From: Hepatocystis sp. ex Piliocolobus tephrosceles
Lineage: Eukaryota; Apicomplexa; Aconoidasida; Haemosporida; Plasmodiidae
Direction of reading: 5' to 3'
Length of the DNA: 14,415 nt
Assembly (NCBI GenBank): GCA_902459845.2
Contig: CABPSV020000179.1
Coordinates: 10,001-24,415 of the forward strand
Shown here: positions 9,563-14,415 of the stretch, in pieces
Position numbering within the stretch: position 1 is the first letter of the stretch
How the letters are laid out: each line of letters begins with the position of its first letter
Position numbers and translations under genes: made by a program
Notes under the pieces: model-generated
Database searches by the model: none
What the model was told of the DNA's origin: nothing
What the model saw: only the letters and a program-made list of their open reading frames with translations

Positions 9563-10407
9563 GTAATAATAATGGTGCCCATGAAGTATCAAAAAAAAAT
9601 ATAGGACCAAAAAAAGTTATTATTAATAATGAAGAAAAAAAACATGAAAAAACAAAAGCTTGTATAATAATATGTTCAGATACTGAAGATGAAGATGGAG
9701 ATGGAGATAATAAAAATGAAACTTTTCAAAACGACCGCATAAAAAACAAATTAAATAATACAAAGACAAAAAATTATATGAGTAATGAGACAATAAAAAA
9801 TGTAAAAATTAAAAAAACATATGGTACGGTTGATAGTGCTAACAATAATGTAATCAACAGAAATGTAATCAACAGAAATGTAATAAACAGAAATGTGATA
9901 AACAGAAATGTGATAAACAGAAATGTGATAAACAGAAATGTGATAAACAGAAATGTGATAAACAGAAGTGTGATAGATAGTGATACACTTAAAAATATAT
10001 ATATGAACAGTGCTTATTTGCAATACGATAGTAATGACAGACGTAATAATAGAAGTAACGATGTTTATTATAATAACAAAAATTTGAATATATACAATGT
10101 AAATAATTTAAACAGTTATAACAATAAACAAATTGAACGTTATATTAAAAATTCCAATACAAACGTCATTGGAAATGGTACTGCGAATGGTAGTTACGTT
10201 TATAAGAATCAGCAACATGTTGATAATACAACATGTTCAATGGTAGATATGAAAGAAAATACAAATGCTAAGAATAATATAATATATTATAATAACATGC
10301 AATTATATAAAAAAAGAAAACTGCTAAAAGATTATAGTAGTACGCGAAATGAACAAATAGCATCAGCAAACGTTTTGAAAAAAAATAATGAAATACATAA
10401 AATTTAA
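5101..10407 (+). CDS. Putative HPC2/ubinuclein-type HIRA-complex subunit, Asn-rich
   Basis: A single open frame of 1768 codons; the start is the first ATG after a short uORF, and no intron is needed. Residues 381-397 read YDINDPFLDDEEMYKEL, matching the hallmark YDxxDxFxDDxExxxEL of the Hpc2-related domain. A following hydrophobic patch, DDFISFYS (about 431-438), takes the place of the GGFY/F-type end of that domain. Acidic runs flank it. In yeast Hpc2 and human UBN1/2 this domain binds histone H3.3-H4 as part of the HIR/HIRA chaperone. A segment at residues 141-160 (GTNIYVDLSNIDSKEGGGCL) could be the more N-terminal HIRA-contact region, but that is speculative. Two further folded-looking blocks lie at about 612-770 and 1205-1317, the second with several aromatic-rich helices. 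They may be a split ubinuclein middle domain. The rest is poly-Asn, Ser and Lys with at least six distinct repeat arrays. A nuclear location is expected. Coding is certain; the family call rests on one motif. Confidence 0.65.
5875..6024 (+). repeat. 15-bp in-frame repeat, TGTVT-type, 10 units
   Basis: Ten 5-codon units (residues 259-308) grade from TGTVT/TGTVI/TGNVT through TDTVT/TDNVT to TGTVN. The third-base valine changes from GTA in the first four units to GTT in the last six, so two sub-blocks expanded separately. Confidence 0.95.
6451..6534 (+). repeat. 12-bp in-frame repeat, GSDN-type, 7 units
   Basis: Seven units of GGGAGTGATAAT and variants (residues 451-478) encode GSDN, GNDN, GSEN and GSGN. 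The array follows the Hpc2-like domain. The antisense frame gives a His-Tyr-rich shadow ORF that is not a gene. Confidence 0.95.
7513..7662 (+). repeat. Asn/Lys low-complexity tract
   Basis: Fifty codons of almost pure AAT/AAC with periodic AAA (residues 805-854), ending in five regular NNNK units. This is a typical P. falciparum-type asparagine tract between the two conserved blocks. Confidence 0.95.
7801..8007 (+). repeat. 15-bp in-frame repeat, NNNSS, 13 units
   Basis: Thirteen units of AATAATAACAGTAGC (AGT replaces the last AGC in three), then a shortened NNSS unit. Residues 901-969. The near-identity of the units points to recent slippage or unequal exchange. The opposite strand reads as poly-Leu, an artefact. 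Confidence 0.95.
8380..8667 (+). repeat. Two-level 18/36-bp in-frame repeat, GKNNEN and GTNKDYSKNNEN
   Basis: The order is one hexad, one 12-mer, three hexads, two 12-mers, five hexads, then SKNNEN (residues 1094-1189). The 36-bp unit is the hexad plus an inserted TNKDYS module, so a higher-order repeat has formed by block duplication. It sits immediately before the second conserved block. Confidence 0.95.
9847..9981 (+). repeat. 15-bp in-frame repeat, NVINR, 8 units plus SVIDS
   Basis: Eight NVINR units (residues 1583-1622) followed by a diverged SVIDS. Codons change in order: GTA-ATC (units 1-2), GTA-ATA (unit 3), GTG-ATA (units 4-8). This shows the array grew directionally towards its 3' end. 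Confidence 0.95.
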
Positions 10408-10642
10408 AAAAAAAAAATCCAAACGAGAATAATAATTTACATATGCATCGAATTGGACAGTGGTTTATAGAGTTTGACACTGCGTTTGGGGAAGAAAAAA
10501 AATTACATACATATATTATATATATATATATAAATATTTACTATGATAGAAAAAAAAAACATATATTATTCATTATAATATTTTTATCCTAAATTGCTAA
10601 GCACACAAAACGATTAGAAGTTTTATTTTATTTTTTTATAAA

Positions 10643-10679
10643 ACGGCCGTCCTAGTCTGCAAGAATTAAACACGTGTTT
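10643..10679. promoter_or_regulatory. Palindrome pair ACGGCCGT and AAACACGTGTTT
   Basis: An 8-bp perfect palindrome (10643-10650) and a 12-bp perfect palindrome with a CACGTG core (10668-10679) have centres 27 bp apart, in a GC-richer patch of an A+T desert. This could be a paired transcription-factor site for the downstream gene; no specific factor is claimed. Confidence 0.3.
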
Positions 10680-10867
10680 GTTTATAACATATTCTGACGT
10701 GTAAAAATTCTTACATTTACAACATGGTTTGCTTAAAAAACATTTCTCTTTTTTTTTTTTTTTCCACATAATCATTTGTGTATACCTATACATCTAAGTA
10801 TTTGGTATAGTTTTTAATTTAATTTTTTTAATATATTTGTATTTTTCATTCTTTTCCTTTTCCTTTC

Positions 10868-10869
<2 letters not shown>

Positions 10870-10918
<49 letters not shown>

Positions 10919-10978
10919 CTTTTTTTTTCTTTTTTTTTCTTTTTTTTTCTTTTTTTTTCTTTTTTTTTCTTTTTTGTT
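10870..10978. repeat. T49 run followed by (T9C) decamer array
   Basis: Forty-nine T residues (10870-10918) are followed by single C residues at exact 10-bp spacing (10919, 10929, 10939, 10949, 10959, 10969). A similar array closes the window. Confidence 0.95.
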
Positions 10979-11789
10979 TGGGTATGTGTCTCCTTAAAAC
11001 ATATAAGCACATACATATACATATATATATATATAACATTATAAAAATACATTTAAAATTTTTCAAATTTGATATATTTCTATGTTTATATAATAATACT
11101 ATACATATATATATGTGTGTATGTTTTTTTTTTTTTTTTTTTATATTATTGTAATGTACATTTTAATAAATGTTCACCTTTTTTGTATAAATTTCTTATT
11201 GGAATAATAATTTTTTTTATTTTGTTCATTTTTATATTATACGCTTTCTACATCTTGCTATATTATTTCTACCTCTAGTTTTTTACATTGTTTTCTCCTC
11301 TCTTCTTTTTTCTTTCTTTTTTAATTGTATTATTAAACATATAATTAACAAAAATAAATACATAATAATATTTGCAAAATATACGAGCAAAGTACAAAAC
11401 GGTTTTATAATAAAAAATTCACTTATTTATTTTTATCTGATGTAAGACACGTATTTTTATGTGTCCCTTTATATGCAGATCATGTCATTACAAGTTTTAT
11501 ATATATAAATACACACACGTTGCGAATAAAAAAAAATATATATATTTATATATATATGTACATTCTATTTGTGTCTAAAAAAAAAGGGTATTAATAGAAA
11601 AAACATATATTATCCCATGTGTAATGCTTAACACTATTAAAATGAATGGTTAAAAATGAAAAATATAAAAAAATTGATAAAAGGTGTCCCATAGCAAGTT
11701 GCATTACTATTTTTTTTTTTTTTTTTATTTTATTTATTTTTTTTATGTAATTCATAACTAATTTATAAAAACGAAAATAAAAATTAAAA

Positions 11790-13084
11790 ATGAGTGATAA
11801 GATTTTAAATAGCTTTACGAATTTAGATGAGCTTAAATTATTATGTAAAAAAAAGGTATTTAATAACATTGTTACATTTTTTAGTTTAATAAAAAAAGAT
11901 TATTATACATATGTGTCTCTTCCTCTCTTTATCTCTCTTCCTCTCTTTATCTCTCTTCCTCTCTTTATCTCTCTTCCTCTCTTTATCTCTCTCCCTCTCT
12001 CTCTCTCTTTCTTTTTCTCTATATATATATATATGCGAACACTTTTTCTGCTATGCTCTTGTTTTTATATATTCTAGCACTAATAAGAATAATGCAATCC
12101 CTATTTGTGTTGTTAACATAAAGTAAAAAAACTTGTTAGTGTTTTGAAAAAAATGTAATTATACTCAGTTAATATTTTACTACTCTATGTTACCTTATCT
12201 AATTCTTTTTTTTTTTTTTTTTTTTTTTTCGTGTCTATTGTATTGTAAATTATGCAATAAAGGGTGACTTATTAAAATATTTTAAAACATGTAAAAGCCA
12301 AGACTATGTGGAACTGTGGACTGCTGCACAAAAAACTTTAGAAGAACATATAACTTTAGACAAGTTCGATTATGAAGAAGAACCGGCAACACTATTCTTT
12401 ATTGTAAAAATATATATGTCATACAAAAATGTTATTTTAAATGCATACACTGTACATATCACCCCATATATATATCACCCCATATATATATCACCCCATA
12501 TATATATATATATATTTTTACTCCGTTTTAAGGAAGAAAATGACCGACAATATGTTTTAACTTTTGTTAATTTTGTGTTAATATATATGCAATATTTAAC
12601 AAACCTCGAAAAAAAAACAAAAAGTAATATTCTTGATTTGGATTTTCAAATATTTTTTGAAAGACTAACTGGTTAGAACAAAGCAAAAAAAAAAAAAAAA
12701 AAAAAAAAACAGTAAACTGTCATGTGGATAATAGCAACACGAACGTGTGTTTTTGTATATCTATCTACCTATCTACCTATCTACCTATCTACCTATCTAC
12801 CTATCTACCTATCTACCTATCTACCTATCTACCTATCTACCTATCTACCTATCTACCTATCTACCTATCCATTTATATATGTATTTTTTTTTCTTTTTTT
12901 TACTAAATAGAAATTGTTTACATGGTAACTAACAAAGAAGTGCGTTTATTATTTGGGAAATGTTTATTATGTTTTTGTGAACTGAATATAAAAGAAGATG
13001 AATTTATAACAAACGTTAAAGTTAATATTTTGATCTTTCTTTTATGGAAAAGTTGTTCTACAGAGGTAAAAAAAAAAAAAAAAA

Positions 13085-13129
<45 letters not shown>

Positions 13130-13434
13130 ATACATTACAAATTAAGCAATTATACATTTACAACATTTTAATTTGCATTTTGACCACAAACAAAAGGGTA
13201 GAGCTGCTGATATAAGCAAACTAAACAAATATAAAGAATTTTGTCATTTTGTAAAGTGGGGAGATACAGATAGACAGACCAAAGCGTTTTATGCTTTATG
13301 TTCTTATTCATTAAATGTCACTAAATTTTTAAACAAGTAAATACGTAATATACATTTACATTCAATGATAAGTAAATGGTATGCAGTTATGTGTAATGGT
13401 ATAAGTGTACATGTTTGTTCATATTTTATTTATC

Positions 13435-13476
<42 letters not shown>

Positions 13477-14200
13477 TTCCCTAAAAAACAAGTGGATATT
13501 TTTTTTTTTTTTTTTTAGTGCTGATGGAAAAAGCTTTTTATCATATGTATGGTCACAGAATGAAACCATAGCTAGCCATCTCATTTATGTAATCAATAAA
13601 AGGAAATAGTAGTTATAATCCTAAGTATATATATATATATATACATGTATAAATGTATAGTATTATTTATCTTATTCCAATACTATACACATCGTTAAAT
13701 TGGATACGTTTTCTTTTTTTTATTTATTTTATAGAAAGTACTTAAACGATCGAGTCATGTATCTTATGAGAAAGTCGAACATTATTCTCAAATTATTTAT
13801 GCAACCTGGAAGGTAAAAAAAAATAGCGTAAAAAAAAATAACATAATAAATGTGTACACATAAGTGTCTACACATGAGTATCTACATATATATATTGTGA
13901 CTTATTTATTTATTTTTTTTGTGCTTAAAAATGGGTTTAAATTTTAATTATACTTGAATTGTAAAAGACGTTACTACTATTATTACTACTACTACTATTA
14001 TTAGTATCAACATTGGTGTAATTATTTTTATTTTATTTTATTTTTTTTATTAACATTCGGTTGTAACAGAACTGTACTGGTCCTATGCAAAATATAATGG
14101 AAGGCCAAGTAGAGATGTTTGCCCATGCAGCTTTAAAATCCCCATTGAAAATAGCATCACGTTTTAGAAATATGCTCAACACATTTCATCAAAATAAGGG
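11790..14200 (+). CDS. NCAPG2: Condensin II subunit CAP-G2-like protein (3' partial, 8 exons visible)
   Basis: My exon model is 11790-11855, 12263-12430, 12533-12671, 12911-13065, 13197-13336, 13519-13588, 13735-13812 and 14070-14200. All introns are GT...AG and all junction phases agree, giving 315 codons plus two bases. The spliced protein starts MSDKILNSFTNLDELKLLCK. Compared from memory with human NCAPG2, blocks fall in the same order and spacing: ELWTAAQKTL with ELWQRLKNLL, GKSFLSYVWSQN with GRRFLSCLFNWN, IYATWKNCTG with IYFRAWKKASG, NTFHQNKG with SYFHHQKK. The last block ends near residue 315 in both. The end of the fragment falls in the family's N-terminal Condensin2nSMC-type domain, followed in the family by HEAT repeats, which would lie downstream. 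Condensin II compacts mitotic chromosomes with SMC2/SMC4, CAP-H2 and CAP-D3. The start is the first ATG of exon 1. Exon 1 could alternatively extend past 11855, but AAAAAG|GTATTT is the best donor and keeps phase. Splicing is inferred, not shown by RNA. Confidence 0.7.
11856..12262 (+). other. Intron 1 of CAP-G2-like gene
   Basis: A 407-bp phase-0 intron. Its GTATTT donor follows Lys-Lys-Lys and its AATAAAG acceptor precedes GDLLKYF. It contains an 18-bp pyrimidine repeat, an (AT)n stretch near 12021-12034 and a T24-type run near 12206-12229. The first part is open in frame, so translation of genomic DNA gives a false Ser-Leu-Pro-Leu-Phe-Ile repeat protein. Confidence 0.75.
11922..11993. repeat. 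18-bp pyrimidine minisatellite, 4 copies
   Basis: Four units of CCTCTCTTTATCTCTCTT (the last ends CTCTC), almost pure pyrimidine on the + strand, running into CT repeats to about 12010. Located within intron 1. Confidence 0.9.
12431..12532 (+). other. Intron 2, stop-free and 102 bp long
   Basis: GTTATT donor after ...KIYMSYKN and TTTTAAG acceptor before EENDRQYV. It is exactly 34 codons with no in-frame stop, and it carries three CACCCC-centred repeats. The unspliced frame would add a Tyr-Ile-Pro-His-rich insert absent from the CAP-G2 family. Confidence 0.7.
12672..12910 (+). other. Intron 3 with CTATCTAC repeat
   Basis: A 239-bp phase-1 intron (ACTG|GTTAGA ... AAATAG|AAATT). Splicing gives RLTEIVYMVTNKEVRL, and read-through stops at once (GGT TAG). 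It holds an A25-type run near 12685-12709 and the 8-bp repeat below. Confidence 0.8.
12761..12869. repeat. 8-bp microsatellite (CTATCTAC)n, about 13 copies
   Basis: Nearly perfect alternation of CTAT and CTAC over 109 bp, all pyrimidine/adenine on the + strand. Located in intron 3. Confidence 0.95.
13066..13196 (+). other. Intron 4
   Basis: GAG|GTAAAA to AAAAG|GGTAGA, 131 bp, phase 0, with a pure (TA)n block near 13092-13123. Joins ...LLWKSCSTE to GRAADISKLNKYKEF. Confidence 0.8.
13337..13518 (+). other. Intron 5
   Basis: AACAA|GTAAAT to T17-AG|TGCTG, 182 bp, phase 2. Contains (TA)n at about 13438-13470. Joins ...NVTKFLN to (N)ADGKSFLSYVW. Confidence 0.8.
13589..13734 (+). other. Intron 6
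   Basis: TTTAT|GTAATC to TTTTATAG|AAAGTA, 146 bp, phase 0. The phase fixes the frame of the next exon as KVLKRSSHVSYEKV rather than the alternative open frame KYLNDRVMYLM. Confidence 0.7.
13813..14069 (+). other. Intron 7
   Basis: TGGAAG|GTAAAA to TGTAACAG|AACTGT, 257 bp, phase 0. It carries a short ACT/ATT-type triplet stretch near 13970-14001. Joins ...IIYATWK to NCTGPMQNIM. Confidence 0.85.
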
Positions 14201-14365
14201 GTAATAAAAGTATTCTGAAAAAAAACACTTTTATTTAAACATTATAAAATGTATTGAAATATATGTGTATATATTTATATTTTTTTGTAAAAATTTTTAA
14301 AAATACATGTGAGTGCCTCATATATTTTTTCTTTTTCTTTTTTTTTCTTTTTTTTTCTTTTTTTT

Positions 14366-14415
<50 letters not shown>
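14201..14415 (+). other. Intron 8 (start only)
   Basis: Donor AAGGG|GTAATA after ...NTFHQNK, phase 2. It runs to the window edge without a usable acceptor and ends in T9C decamers plus a T run, so the next exon is outside the window. Confidence 0.7.
14331..14415. repeat. (T9C) decamers followed by T48+ run
   Basis: C residues at 14337, 14347, 14357 and 14367, exactly 10 bp apart, then uninterrupted T from 14368 to the window end. Same elements as 10870-10978 but in reverse order. Confidence 0.9.

Larger units (their letters stand above)
10408..11789. other. Intergenic interval between HPC2-like and CAP-G2-like genes
   Basis: No supported gene lies here. Contents are an A-rich 3' end of the upstream gene, an (AT)n tract near 10514-10531, a short GC-richer island with two palindromes (10643-10679), a T49 run with adjoining T9C decamers (10870-10978), further (AT)n near 11017-11034, and T-rich sequence (11124-11142, 11711-11727) before the next gene. 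ORFs in this stretch are poly-Phe or poly-Lys read-through. Confidence 0.8.

Noticed and set aside
5875..9981. CRISPR-like array
   Set aside because: Repeats are contiguous, in-frame and protein-coding with no unique spacers; the genome is eukaryotic.
10837..11154. Poly-Phe (plus) and poly-Lys (minus) ORFs
   Set aside because: Translation of the T49/T9C tract; no start context or non-repeat protein.
11911..12126. Ser-Leu-Pro-Leu-Phe repeat protein
   Set aside because: Read-through of the pyrimidine satellite in intron 1; the phase-matched splice removes it.
12722..12932. Three overlapping Leu-Ser-Thr-Tyr repeat ORFs
   Set aside because: The CTATCTAC satellite is open in all three frames simply because the repeat lacks stops; it lies in intron 3.
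13735..13812. Alternative reading of exon 7 (KYLNDRVMYLMRK...)
   Set aside because: Open, but needs a phase the preceding donor at 13588/13589 does not give. The phase-0 reading aligns with CAP-G2 (IIYATWK).
11790..14200. Condensin I CAP-G as the identity of gene 3
   Set aside because: My first thought, from generic HEAT-like character, but conserved words and spacing fit CAP-G2 much better (FLSYVWSQN, IYATWK...G, FHQNK).

Overview
The window looks like nuclear DNA of a malaria parasite of the Plasmodium falciparum (Laverania) type. It is extremely A+T-rich outside a few patches, with long poly(dA:dT) runs and (AT)n tracts between genes. Proteins carry asparagine-, lysine- and serine-rich inserts, and introns are short with GT...AG ends and T-rich acceptors. 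No prokaryotic gene layout, IS element, CRISPR array, tRNA or rRNA was found. Species assignment is inference from composition; no marker gene is present.

Layout: three protein genes, all on the + strand, head to tail. (1) 1-2625 is the 3' part of a Sel1-repeat protein, most like HRD3/SEL1L of the ER-associated degradation ligase. It comprises an exon tail (1-63), an intron with a 21-bp tandem repeat (64-245) and a large last visible exon. (2) 2626-5100 is a gene-poor interval with homopolymers, micro- and minisatellites, a possible small ORF carrying a pentapeptide repeat, and a 74-nt T run just before the next start codon. (3) 5101-10407 is a single-exon 1768-codon gene. Most of it is low complexity, but it contains a recognisable HPC2/ubinuclein (HIRA-complex) signature near residues 370-440 and two folded-looking blocks. 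(4) 10408-11789 is intergenic, with a short palindrome-rich GC island and a T49 plus T9C decamer array. (5) From 11790 to the window end lies a multi-exon gene. I assembled eight exons with consistent phase (315 codons). The spliced protein is colinear with the N-terminal ~320 residues of the condensin II subunit CAP-G2 (NCAPG2), including its characteristic N-terminal domain. The gene continues past the window.

The three genes do not form an operon. Genes 2 and 3, if the assignments hold, are both chromatin factors: an H3.3/HIRA chaperone partner and a mitotic chromosome condensation subunit. Both are so diverged or interrupted that ordinary annotation could leave them as 'conserved Plasmodium protein'. 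No wholly new system was seen. The most valuable points are these two remote assignments, a stop-free intron whose length is a multiple of three in the CAP-G2-like gene, the T74 run with a two-codon uORF before the HPC2-like gene, and the dense, independently evolved in-frame repeat arrays. Homologies were judged by eye against remembered family sequences, not by database search.
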